Shown one piece after another: positions 1-7,902 of a stretch of 64,000 nt of DNA (the first letter of the stretch is position 1; each line of letters starts with the position of its first letter). The notes under the pieces were generated by a model. That model did not search any database, was not told the DNA's origin, and saw only the letters and a program-made list of their open reading frames with translations. A program made the translations under genes and the position numbers. This DNA comes from Streptomyces decoyicus (lineage in GTDB: Bacteria; Actinomycetota; Actinomycetes; Streptomycetales; Streptomycetaceae), in NCBI RefSeq assembly GCF_019880305.1, contig NZ_CP082301.1, positions 5,208,001 to 5,272,000 of the forward strand. The letters run 5' to 3'.

Positions 1-1
1 C

Positions 2-1147
2 GCCGCCGTCCTGGAAGCCACCGGCACCGTCCTCCAGAACAAGTACAGCGAGGGGTACGCGGGCCGTCGCTACTACGAAGGCCAGCAGAACATCGACCGC
101 GTCGAGACGCTGGCCGTCGAGCGCGCCAAGGCCGTCTTCGGCGTGGAACACGCCAACGTCCAGCCGTACTCCGGCTCGCCCGCCAACCTCGCCGCCTACC
201 TCGCCTTCGCCGAGCCCGGCGACACCGTGCTGGGCATGGCGCTGCCGATGGGCGGCCACCTCACGCACGGCTGGGGCGTCTCGGCGACCGGTACGTGGTT
301 CCGCGGCGTGCAGTACGGCGTACGCCCGGACAGCGCGCTGATCGACTTCGACGAGGTGCGCGACCTCGCCCGCAAGGAACGCCCGAAGATCATCTTCTGT
401 GGTGGTACCGCCGTCCCGCGCACCATCGACTTCGCCGCCTTCGGCGAGATCGCCCGCGAGGTCGACGCCGTACTCGTCGCCGATATCGCCCATATCGCCG
501 GTCTGATCGCGGGCGGCGCCCACCCCTCGCCCGTGCCGCACGCGGACGTCATCTCCACCACCACCCACAAGACCCTGCGTGGCCCGCGCGGCGCCATGCT
601 GATGTCCCGGGCGAGCCACGCCAAGGCCGTCGACAAGGCCGTCTTCCCCGGTCTCCAGGGCGGCCCGCACAACCACACCACCGCCGCCATCGCCGTCGCC
701 CTGCGCGAGGCGGCCGCCCCGTCCTTCCGCGACTACGCACACGCCGTCGTCGCCAACGCCAAGGCGCTCGCCGAGGCGTTGCTGGCCCGCGGCTACGACC
801 TGGTCTCCGGCGGCACCGACAACCACCTGGTGCTGATCGACCTCACCTCGAAGGGCGTTTCGGGCAAGGTCGCCGCGAAGGCGCTGGACCGGGCCGGCAT
901 CGTCGTCAACTACAACACCGTCCCCTTCGACCCGCGTAAGCCCTTCGACCCCTCCGGTATCCGCATCGGCACTCCGTCCCTCACCTCCCGCGGACTGGGC
1001 ACGGACCGGATGCCGCAGGTCGCCGAGTGGATCGACCGCAGCGTCCAGGCCGCGGCGAAGGGGGACGAGGAGGCGCTGGCGGCGATCCGCGGAGAGGTCG
1101 CGGAACTGATGGCCGGCTACCCGGCGCCGGGGCTGCCGACGGACTGA
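2..1147 (+). CDS. glyA: Serine hydroxymethyltransferase (5' end outside window)
   Basis: PLP-dependent cytosolic enzyme that interconverts serine and glycine with tetrahydrofolate, feeding the one-carbon pool. The frame is open from the first bases of the window, and the first ATG at 143 is internal: upstream codons already read the conserved N-terminal SHMT sequence with KYSEGYAGRRYYEG. The PLP lysine lies in TTTHKTLRGPRG (about 550-590), and the C-terminal IRIGTP stretch is present. About 381 residues are visible, so some 40-50 N-terminal residues lie outside. It converges with the P450 gene and ends at a strong shared stem-loop. The family assignment is firm; whether this is the only glyA in the genome cannot be seen. 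Confidence 0.96.
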   Translation, partial: AAVLEATGTVLQNKYSEGYAGRRYYEGQQNIDRVETLAVERAKAVFGVEHANVQPYSGSPANLAAYLAFAEPGDTVLGMALPMGGHLTHGWGVSATGTWFRGVQYGVRPDSALIDFDEVRDLARKERPKIIFCGGTAVPRTIDFAAFGEIAREVDAVLVADIAHIAGLIAGGAHPSPVPHADVISTTTHKTLRGPRGAMLMSRASHAKAVDKAVFPGLQGGPHNHTTAAIAVALREAAAPSFRDYAHAVVANAKALAEALLARGYDLVSGGTDNHLVLIDLTSKGVSGKVAAKALDRAGIVVNYNTVPFDPRKPFDPSGIRIGTPSLTSRGLGTDRMPQVAEWIDRSVQAAAKGDEEALAAIRGEVAELMAGYPAPGLPTD

Positions 1148-1193
1148 GCCGACGGACCGAGCCGACGGACTGAGGTCCGCGGCTCCCGGGCGC

Positions 1194-1228
1194 CCGGCTC
1201 ACCGGCCGTTGTTCGGCCGGTGAGCCGG
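1194..1228. terminator. Bidirectional stem-loop terminator, glyA / P450
   Basis: Perfect 15-bp inverted repeat (1194-1208 and 1214-1228) around the 5-base loop TTGTT, placed between two convergent genes, so it can end both transcripts. No long T tract follows, as is usual in Streptomyces. Confidence 0.8.
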
Positions 1229-1238
1229 ACGGCGTTGC

Positions 1239-2516
1239 TCAGCCGGCGAGCCGGACCGGCAGGACGTGGGTGCTGTTGCCGATGAAGCTCGGGTGCGCCG
1301 GCAGCTCCGCGTCCGGGACGGCGAGATCCAGCGCCGGATAACGGGTGAAGAGCGCCTCCAGGGCGACGGTCGCCTCCAGCCGGGCCAGCGGCGCGCCCAG
1401 ACAGTAGTGCGGCCCGTGGCCGAAGGAGAGGTGCCGGGCGGCGGGCCGCCGGGTGACGTCGAACCGGTCCGCGTCGGGTCCGTAGGCGTCCGGGTCCCGG
1501 CCGGCCGCGGAGTAGGAGGCCAGCATCGGGGTGCCGCGGGGGACGAGGGTGCCGCCGATCTCCAGGTCCCGGACCGGGTAGCGGAACGGGAAGTGGGCGA
1601 CGGGGCTGTCGTAGCGCAGCGTCTCCTCGACCACGTCGTCCCAGGTGGCCCGCCCGTGCTGCACCAGCTCCAGCTGTGCGCGGTCGGTGCACAGGGCCCG
1701 GACCGCGTTGGTGATCAGGTTGAGCGTGGTCTCGTGCCCCGCGATGATCATCAGCAGCAGGGTGCCGACCAGCTCCCGTGCGCTCAGCCGGTCGCCGTCC
1801 TCCTCCTGGGCGGCGAGCAGCGCGCTGGTCAGATCGTCGCCCGAGTCCGCCCGTCGGGCCTCTGCGACCTGGGTGAGGACGGCGATGATCTCCCGGTTGG
1901 CGGCCTGCGCCTCGTCCGCCGAGCCGGTCGTGCTCACGATCAGGTTCGACAGCTCGTGCAGCCGGTCGCGCAACGCGGCGTCCACGCCCAGCAGTTCGCA
2001 GATCACACTCATCGGCAGGGGATAGGCGAAGTGCCGCCGCAGATCCACCGTGCCGTCCGCTGCCGCGGCGTCCGGCAGCCCGTCCAGCAGCCCGGCCGTC
2101 AGCTCCGCCACCCGGGGCCGCAGCGCCGCCACCCGCCGCGCGGTGAACACCTTGGTCACCAGGCCGCGCAGCCGCCGGTGGTCGGCCCCGTCGGCGGTCG
2201 TCATGCCGTCGACGGTGGCGAAGGTGGTGAGCGGCCAGCCCGGTGGCACGGTGCCGTCGTGCAGAGCGGCGAAGTGGCAGGCGTTCTTGGCGACTTCGGG
2301 GTGCGCGAGGACCTCGCGCAGCACCTCGTGGCGGGTGACGGCGACCGCGGGCACCTCCCCGGGCAGCAGTACGGGGACCACCGCCCCGGCCTCCCGCAGC
2401 AGCGCGTCGGCAGCGGCCCGGCCGGCGCCGCCGGGGGCGAGCGGCTGCGGCGCCCGGTCGGCGGGTGCGGGAGCGGCGGTGCCGCTCGGGGGCGCGGGAC
2501 GGCGGGCGTCGGTCAT
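1239..2516 (-). CDS. Cytochrome P450 (CYP107-like, bacterial class I)
   Basis: Soluble heme monooxygenase of 425 residues, the normal size for actinomycete P450s. The I-helix oxygen-activation motif AGHETT, the ExxR pair in EETLRY and the heme-cysteine loop FGHGPHYCLGAPLAR are all intact, so the enzyme should be active. The first ~40 residues are Pro/Ala-rich and poorly conserved. There is no ferredoxin, reductase or biosynthetic gene next to it, so redox partner and substrate cannot be inferred. It is divergent from trpS and separated from it by a repeat-bearing 340-base gap. The family is certain; the CYP107-like label is a general impression only. Confidence 0.93.
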   Translation of the reverse strand: MTDARRPAPPSGTAAPAPADRAPQPLAPGGAGRAAADALLREAGAVVPVLLPGEVPAVAVTRHEVLREVLAHPEVAKNACHFAALHDGTVPPGWPLTTFATVDGMTTADGADHRRLRGLVTKVFTARRVAALRPRVAELTAGLLDGLPDAAAADGTVDLRRHFAYPLPMSVICELLGVDAALRDRLHELSNLIVSTTGSADEAQAANREIIAVLTQVAEARRADSGDDLTSALLAAQEEDGDRLSARELVGTLLLMIIAGHETTLNLITNAVRALCTDRAQLELVQHGRATWDDVVEETLRYDSPVAHFPFRYPVRDLEIGGTLVPRGTPMLASYSAAGRDPDAYGPDADRFDVTRRPAARHLSFGHGPHYCLGAPLARLEATVALEALFTRYPALDLAVPDAELPAHPSFIGNSTHVLPVRLAG

Positions 2517-2684
2517 CGGCGGTCCTCACAGATCGGGGCAAAAATCCGGTGCGGTGCACGGGCCCCTGAGCGCGCGGACCACGCCCGCGGGGCCGCCCGC
2601 ACGGCCGGTGCGCGCTCCGTACGCCCCCGCCGCCTGGTCCGCACGGAGCCACTGGGGCCCACGATTCCAGCTCCCGGCCGCCCC

Positions 2685-2772
2685 GAACAGGCCGCCGCCG
2701 GGCCCCGGGCTCCGTCCGTACCCGCGCCGAACAGGCCGCCGCCGGGCCCGGTGCTCCGTCCGTACCCGCGCA
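2685..2772. repeat. 44-bp tandem duplication upstream of trpS
   Basis: Two direct copies (2685-2728 and 2729-2772) differing at only a few bases, in the gap between the divergent P450 and trpS genes (2517-2856). Apart from this duplication and the trpS ribosome-binding region I see no gene in the gap; open frames across it are low-complexity Pro/Arg/Gly text. Confidence 0.75.
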
Positions 2773-2856
2773 CCACGCGCCGCCGGAACGGGGCCCCTTC
2801 CCCGTCTTCCGCCACCGTGCGCCGCCGCCCCTTGAGGACCTGAGACAATCGATGGC

Positions 2857-3870
2857 ATGGCTCTCGAACGTCCGCGTGTGCTCTCCGGCATTCAGCCCAC
2901 CGCCGGCTCCTTCCACCTCGGCAATTACCTCGGTGCGGTGCGCCAGTGGGTGGCCCTCCAGGAGTCCCACGACGCCTTCTACATGGTGGTCGACCTCCAT
3001 GCGATCACCGTGCCGCAGGACCCGGCGGAGCTGCGCAACAATACCCGGATCGCGGCCGCCCAGCTGCTGGCCGCCGGCCTCGACCCGGAGCGCTGCACGC
3101 TCTTCGTCCAGAGCCATGTGCCCGAGCACGCCCAGCTCGGCTGGGTCATGAACTGCCTCACCGGCTTCGGCGAGGCGTCCCGGATGACCCAGTTCAAGGA
3201 CAAGTCCGCCAAGCAGGGCGCCGACCGCACCTCCGTCGGCCTGTTCACGTACCCGATCCTCCAGATCGCCGACATCCTGCTCTACCAGGCCCACCAGGTC
3301 CCGGTCGGCGAGGACCAGCGCCAGCACATCGAGCTGACCCGCGACCTCGCCGAGCGCTTCAACGGCCGCTACGGCGAGACGTTCACGATGCCGGCGCCGT
3401 ACATCCTCAAGGAGACGGCCAAGATCTACGACCTCCAGGACCCGTCGGCCAAGATGAGCAAGTCGGCCGCCAGCGCCAAGGGCCTGATCAACCTCCTCGA
3501 CGAGCCGAAGGTCTCCGCGAAGAAGGTCAAGAGCGCGGTCACGGACACCGACACCGTGATCCGCTACGACGCCGAGAACAAGCCCGGCGTCTCCAACCTC
3601 CTCACCATCTACTCCACCCTCACCGGCACCACGATCGCGGAGCTGGAGCAGAAGTACGAGGGCAAGATGTACGGCGCTCTCAAGACGGATCTCGCCGAGG
3701 TGATGGTCGATTTCGTCACACCGTTCCGGGACCGTACGCAGGAATATCTGGACGACCCCGAGACGCTGGACTCGATCCTGGCCAAGGGGGCGGAGAAGGC
3801 CCGTGCGGTGGCGGCGGAGACCCTCGCCACCACCTATGACCGGCTCGGATTGCTGCCGGCCAAGCACTGA
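2857..3870 (+). CDS. trpS: Tryptophanyl-tRNA synthetase
   Basis: Class Ic aminoacyl-tRNA synthetase that charges tRNA-Trp in the cytoplasm; 337 residues, full family length. The N-terminal Rossmann fold carries the HIGH-type motif within SGIQPTAGSFHLGNYLG, and the KMSKS loop is present as AKMSKSAAS near residue 200. The ATG at 2857 starts the conserved MALERPRVLSGIQP; a second ATG five bases upstream is out of frame. GAGGAC around 2834 is the best ribosome-binding candidate. The gene is monocistronic, ending at a strong stem-loop. Streptomycetes often carry two trpS genes; which type this is cannot be decided from the sequence alone. Confidence 0.97.
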   Translation: MALERPRVLSGIQPTAGSFHLGNYLGAVRQWVALQESHDAFYMVVDLHAITVPQDPAELRNNTRIAAAQLLAAGLDPERCTLFVQSHVPEHAQLGWVMNCLTGFGEASRMTQFKDKSAKQGADRTSVGLFTYPILQIADILLYQAHQVPVGEDQRQHIELTRDLAERFNGRYGETFTMPAPYILKETAKIYDLQDPSAKMSKSAASAKGLINLLDEPKVSAKKVKSAVTDTDTVIRYDAENKPGVSNLLTIYSTLTGTTIAELEQKYEGKMYGALKTDLAEVMVDFVTPFRDRTQEYLDDPETLDSILAKGAEKARAVAAETLATTYDRLGLLPAKH

Positions 3871-3937
3871 GGGACCGTCCGCGCACGGTCGGGAGCGCCC
3901 GCCCGGCGGTCCGGTACCGGCCGCGCGGACCGCACAG

Positions 3938-3975
3938 AGCAAGGGCCCCCGCCCGTTGGGGGCCCCTCTCTCTGC
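3938..3975 (+). terminator. trpS terminator
   Basis: GC stem GGGCCCCC (3943-3950), 7-base loop, GGGGGCCC (3958-3965), flanked by further pairing of GAGC with GCTC. It lies 70 bases after the trpS stop. Confidence 0.8.
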
Positions 3976-4073
3976 TCACAAGAGGACCGAGGACGCTCCC
4001 CGCGAAGGGCGCGTACCCGGCACACTAAGAGGGTGCGCAAGCGCGCCGCACACGCGTCAGGAGGGAGAACACA

Positions 4074-4658
4074 GTGGGGACCGTAACGCTGGGCGTTTCG
4101 ATCGCGGTCCCGGAGCCATACGGAAGCTTCCTCCAGAGGAAGCGCGAGGGCTTCGGGGATCCCGCCGCACCCGGCATCCCCACACACATCACCCTCCTCC
4201 CGCCGACGCAGGTCGGTGCCGACGCGCTGCCCGCCATCGAGCGCCACCTCGCCGAGGTCGCGGCCGGCTGCCGCCCCTTCCCGCTGCGCCTGGAAGGCAC
4301 CGGGACCTTCCGGCCGCTCTCCCCGGTGGTCTTCGTCAAGGTCGCCGAGGGCGTGGCGGGCTGCACCGCGCTCCAGGCCCGGATCCGCGCCGCCTCCGGC
4401 CCCTGCGCACGCGAGCTCCAGTTCCCGTACCACCCGCATGTGACCGTCGCCCACGGCATCGACGAAGAGGCCATGGACCGCGCCCAGAACGGGCTCAGGG
4501 ACTTCTGCGCGACGTGGACGATCGGCGGCTTCGCGCTCTACGAGCAGGGCCAGGACGAGGTGTGGCGCCTGGAGCGGGAGTACCCCTTCGGGCCGCAGTC
4601 GGCCGGCGTCCCGCGCCAGGCCGCCGATCTTTCCCGGCCGTCGGCACCTTCCTGCTGA
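4074..4658 (+). CDS. 2H phosphoesterase / 2'-5' RNA ligase family protein
   Basis: 194 residues with the two HxT motifs that define the 2H phosphoesterase superfamily: THITLL near residue 40 and HPHVTVAH near residue 123. Such proteins hydrolyse or transfer at 2',3'-cyclic phosphates (ThpR/LigT-like); the physiological substrate in actinobacteria is unknown. The GTG start at 4074 is preceded by an excellent AGGAGGGA ribosome-binding site (4059-4066). It follows trpS after a terminator and is probably its own unit, with YihY next downstream after a 318-base gap. Family assignment is good; specific RNA activity is only inferred from the family. Confidence 0.85.
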   Translation: MGTVTLGVSIAVPEPYGSFLQRKREGFGDPAAPGIPTHITLLPPTQVGADALPAIERHLAEVAAGCRPFPLRLEGTGTFRPLSPVVFVKVAEGVAGCTALQARIRAASGPCARELQFPYHPHVTVAHGIDEEAMDRAQNGLRDFCATWTIGGFALYEQGQDEVWRLEREYPFGPQSAGVPRQAADLSRPSAPSC

Positions 4659-4976
4659 CCGCCGCTGCCCGCCCGCGGCGCGGCAGGCGCGGCGCCCGAT
4701 AGCCGGCCACCGGGATACCGCCCGCGGCAGCTGCCGGAACACCGTCCGCGGCGGCTCCGGGAACCGTCCGCGGCAGCTTCCGGGGCGCCCCCCTCCCGGC
4801 ACAGGCCCCCCTCACCCCGCCGCGACGCCTGACCCCGCCGCGCGCCCGCCATGATCCGGACGACGCGCCCCGGCGTTCCGGACCGGCCGGAGCGGTCGCC
4901 GTAACATCCTGCACAGGCCGGCGGGCACAAGGGACGCGAGGCGAACGAACGCCGCGGACCGTACGAGGGGAACGCC
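4659..4976. other. Gene-free gap with three imperfect ~23-base repeats
   Basis: A 318-base GC-rich spacer. Around 4718-4785 it holds three imperfect direct copies built on CCGCGGC(A/G)GC..CCGG. The YihY ribosome-binding site GAGGGG lies at 4965-4970. No convincing coding potential or promoter was recognised. Confidence 0.5.
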
Positions 4977-5960
4977 ATGGACTGGTTGTGCAAACTGCCG
5001 GTGATCGGACCGGCCGTCAGCCGGCTGATGACCACTCACCTCTGGCGCGCCTACGAGCGGATGCTACGGGTGCACTGGACCAGGCTCGCCGCCGCGATCA
5101 CCTTCACCAGCTTCGTCGCGCTCTTCCCGCTGCTCACCGTCGCCGCGGCGATCGGCGCCGCGCTGCTCAGCGACGGCCAGCTGCACAAGCTGGAAGGCAA
5201 GATCGCCGAGCAGCTCCCCGGCATCTCGGCACAGCTGCACATCTCCGCACTCGTCGACAACGCCACCACCATCGGCCTGGTCGCCGGTGGCGCGCTGCTG
5301 CTCACCGGCATCGGCTGGGTCGAGTCGCTGCGGGACTGCCTGCGCGCCGTGTGGGAGAAGGACAACGAGCGGACCAACTTCTTCCTCGGCAAGCTCCGGG
5401 ACGGCGTCCTGCTCCTCGGCGTCGGCGGTGTCGCCGTGCTCTCCCTCGCCTGCTCGACCTTCGCGTCCGCCGCGGTGGGCAAGGTGGCCGAGGCGACCGG
5501 ACTGCCGGAGGGCGGCATCGGCAGCGTCCTGCTCTCCGTCGCCGGCTTCGTGATCGCCGTCCTCGCGGACTTCCTGCTGCTCGCCTACATACTGACCAGG
5601 CTCCCCGGTGTCCATCCGCCGCGCCGCGCCGTCGTGGTCGCCGGCCTTCTCGGCGCGATCGGCTTCGAACTGCTGAAGCTGCTGCTCAGCGGCTATCTCC
5701 AGGGCGTCGCCTCCCGGAGCATGTACGGCGCCTTCGGCACCCCGATCGCGCTGCTGCTGTGGATCAACTTCACCGCGAAGCTGCTGGTGTACTGCGCTTC
5801 CTGGACGGCCACGGAGGGGGAGGAACGCGGGGAGGACGAGGAGCTCAAGGTGCCGGACGGGCCTGAGCCGACGGAGCGGACGGAGGGGCGCGAGGTGCCC
5901 GACGGGCCGGAGGAACCGGAGCGCCCTGAGGGACAGGAGCGGCCGCCCCGGGCGGCGTGA
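4977..5960 (+). CDS. YihY/virulence factor BrkB family membrane protein
   Basis: 327-residue polytopic inner-membrane protein of the YihY (UPF0761) family. The conserved N-terminal amphipathic region and first membrane segment (ITFTSFVALFPLLTVAAAIGAALL) are followed by five more hydrophobic segments, and by an acidic Glu/Pro-rich cytoplasmic tail from about residue 280 that is lineage-specific. The family has been linked to transport or lipid handling, but no mechanism is settled. ATG at 4977 has GAGGGG at -7. It is convergent with the D,D-carboxypeptidase gene; the spacer between them is full of short tandem repeats. Confidence 0.88.
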   Translation: MDWLCKLPVIGPAVSRLMTTHLWRAYERMLRVHWTRLAAAITFTSFVALFPLLTVAAAIGAALLSDGQLHKLEGKIAEQLPGISAQLHISALVDNATTIGLVAGGALLLTGIGWVESLRDCLRAVWEKDNERTNFFLGKLRDGVLLLGVGGVAVLSLACSTFASAAVGKVAEATGLPEGGIGSVLLSVAGFVIAVLADFLLLAYILTRLPGVHPPRRAVVVAGLLGAIGFELLKLLLSGYLQGVASRSMYGAFGTPIALLLWINFTAKLLVYCASWTATEGEERGEDEELKVPDGPEPTERTEGREVPDGPEEPERPEGQERPPRAA

Positions 5961-6040
5961 CGTCGGCCGCCCTCGGCTGCCCCCGGCCGCGCGCGTCGCG
6001 GCCACCGCCCCGCCCGGCCTCCGCCGGCCCAGCCCGCCTC

Positions 6041-6080
6041 AGCCCAGCCCAGCCCAGCTAGTCCCAGCCCAGCCCAGCCG
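6041..6080. repeat. CCCAG pentanucleotide tandem repeats
   Basis: Runs of the pentamer CCCAG (three, interrupted, then three more) in the spacer between convergent YihY and carboxypeptidase genes. Low-complexity expansion; no function inferred. Confidence 0.7.
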
Positions 6081-6122
6081 TCTCAGCTCGGCTCAGCCCC
6101 GTATCAACTCCGCTTCGCCCCG

Positions 6123-6162
6123 GGCCACTTCCGGCCACTTCCGGCCACTTCCGGTCACTTCC
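6123..6162. repeat. Four tandem copies of a 10-bp unit GGCCACTTCC
   Basis: Units at 6123, 6133, 6143 and 6153 (the last with one change). The array runs into the last two codons and the stop of the carboxypeptidase gene, so slippage here could change the protein's C-terminus. Confidence 0.8.
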
Positions 6163-7579
6163 GGGGCCCGCGGCCCCGCAGCAGCTCCGGCAGCGGCCGG
6201 CGCCGGTGCACGGCGAACGCCACGACGGCCAGCACCGCCAGCACACCACTGGTGACGCCCAGCGCGGTCCAGACGCCGCCCGCGCTGCCGGTGCCGTTCA
6301 GCGCGGCCTGGGTGCTCTCGTGCGAGCCCTTGCCCTTGTCCTTGGCTCCCACGGCGCCCATGCCGTCGTCCTCGCTCCTGGGGCCGACGAGCCGGCCGAC
6401 CGGCTCCACCTTGTCGGCGGCCGCGAAGCCCCAGTCGAACAGCTGGGCGGCCTCCCGGTAGGCCTCGTTGTGCTCCTTCTTCTCCGGGTTCATGACCGTG
6501 ACGAGGAGCTTGCGGTCGCCGCGGTGGGCGAAGCCGGTGAAGGTCGACCCCGCGTTGGTGGTGGAGCCGTTCTTCACCCCCGCGATCCCCGGGTACGGCT
6601 TCATGTCGTAATCGCCGCTCAGCAGCCGGTTGGTGTTCTGGATGCCGAACGTCGCCCGCTTGCCGTCCTTGCCCTTGTCGCCGGGGAACTGCGCACTGGC
6701 CGTCGAGCAGTACTCGCGGAAGTCCGGGTTCTGGAGCCCGGAGCGGGCGAACAGGCTCAGGTCGTACGCGCTGGAGACCTGGCCCGGCGCGTCATAGCCG
6801 TCCGGGGTCACCACATGGGTGTCGTGGGCGTTGAGGTCCTTGGCGTGCTGCTGCATCTGCGTGACGGTGGCCTTCGTCCCGCCGTTCATCGCCGACAGGG
6901 TGTGCACCGCGTCGTTGCCGGACCGCAGGAAGACACCCAGCCACAGGTCGTGGACCGTATAGCTCAGGTTCTCCTTTATCCCGACGAGACTGCTGCCGAC
7001 GCCCATCCCCGCCAGGTCGGCGGGCCTGACCGTGTGCTTCTCGTTCTTGGGGAACTTCGGCAGCACCGTGTCGGCGAACAGCATCTTCAGCGTGCTGGCC
7101 GGCGCGAGCCGCCAGTGCGGGTTCTTGGCGGCCAGCACCTTGCCGGACTCGGCGTCGGACACGATCCACGAACGGGCCGTCAGTGTGTCCGGACCCGGCA
7201 GCTTCGGGGCGCCGGGCCCCGGCGCCACCTGGACGCCGGGCGTGCCCAGCCGGTCCCCGCCGATCTGCGACATCTTCGCCGGCGGCGCGGGAGTCTTGGG
7301 GTCGGCGTGCGCGGTGCCGGCCAGCAGCGGGGAGGCGAGCAGTCCGGAGGCGGCCAGCGCGGCGGCGGTGCGCAGGGGGAAGCCGTTGCGCGCCGCGCGC
7401 CCGGCACTGCCGGGTGCGGCCGAGGCGGCCGATGCGGTCGAGGCGGTCGGATCGGTAGGAGCCGTGGAAGCGCGGAAGGTCGTCGGCACGTCGGTGAACG
7501 TACCCGCCTTTGCCCGGGACGCCGACAGCACCCCACGGAAGAGTGCCCCTCCCGCCCGCCGGATGGAGCCGCTGCCCAT
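6155..7579 (-). CDS. D-alanyl-D-alanine carboxypeptidase (S11 family, PBP5-like)
   Basis: Extracytoplasmic serine peptidase that trims the terminal D-Ala of peptidoglycan stem peptides. The active-site S-x-x-K is in ASTLKML and the second motif is SGN. The third motif, normally KTG, reads KNG (GVKNGSTTNAG). A signal-like hydrophobic stretch (AAALAASGLLASPLLAGTAHA) precedes the catalytic domain, and a C-terminal membrane anchor (VWTALGVTSGVLAVLAVVAFAV) is followed by Arg residues. The ATG at 7579 leaves a ~65-residue pre-signal region and only 10 bases to the divergent gene, so the true start may be internal, for instance the GTG at 7489. The family is secure, the start is not. Confidence 0.9.
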   Translation of the reverse strand: MGSGSIRRAGGALFRGVLSASRAKAGTFTDVPTTFRASTAPTDPTASTASAASAAPGSAGRAARNGFPLRTAAALAASGLLASPLLAGTAHADPKTPAPPAKMSQIGGDRLGTPGVQVAPGPGAPKLPGPDTLTARSWIVSDAESGKVLAAKNPHWRLAPASTLKMLFADTVLPKFPKNEKHTVRPADLAGMGVGSSLVGIKENLSYTVHDLWLGVFLRSGNDAVHTLSAMNGGTKATVTQMQQHAKDLNAHDTHVVTPDGYDAPGQVSSAYDLSLFARSGLQNPDFREYCSTASAQFPGDKGKDGKRATFGIQNTNRLLSGDYDMKPYPGIAGVKNGSTTNAGSTFTGFAHRGDRKLLVTVMNPEKKEHNEAYREAAQLFDWGFAAADKVEPVGRLVGPRSEDDGMGAVGAKDKGKGSHESTQAALNGTGSAGGVWTALGVTSGVLAVLAVVAFAVHRRRPLPELLRGRGPRK

Positions 7580-7589
7580 ACTGGACCTT

Positions 7590-7880
7590 ATGAAGCTCTC
7601 TCGCCCCGTGTCATGGTTCCTGCTCGCCTTCGGGGTGTGGAGCTGGTTCATCTGGATCACTTTCGTCAAAAACCTCTGGAAGGACGGGAGCGGTCTCGCC
7701 TTCGACGCTGCGGGTGACCCGACCGCCTACTTCTGGGTCCATCTGCTGCTCGCGGTGGCTTCCTTTCTCTTGGGGACGGCGATTGGCGTGATCGGGTTCC
7801 GCGGCGTACGGGCCCTGCGCCGCGAGGCCGCACAGGGCAAGCCCGACCAGCCCACCACCCCCTCCTCGTCCGCTTCCTGA
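7590..7880 (+). CDS. Small two-span membrane protein (SCO4848 family)
   Basis: 96-residue protein with two membrane segments (WFLLAFGVWSWFIWITFV and FWVHLLLAVASFLLGTAIGVIGF) and a short polar tail. I recognise it as the actinobacterial SCO4848-type membrane protein of unknown function. The ATG at 7590 opens the conserved MKLSRPVSWF; a longer in-frame extension would run antisense through the carboxypeptidase gene and is rejected. It is 22 bases before the metallophosphoesterase gene and probably co-transcribed with it. Confidence 0.82.
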   Translation: MKLSRPVSWFLLAFGVWSWFIWITFVKNLWKDGSGLAFDAAGDPTAYFWVHLLLAVASFLLGTAIGVIGFRGVRALRREAAQGKPDQPTTPSSSAS

Positions 7881-7902
7881 ACCACGGCCACGGGGAGACG
7901 CC

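Noticed and set aside
1117..3942. Very long minus-strand open frame (941 codons) across P450, its upstream gap and trpS
   Set aside because: It is the antisense or alternative-frame shadow of two well-supported genes, composed of Arg/Gly/Pro/Ala runs, and has no family resemblance.
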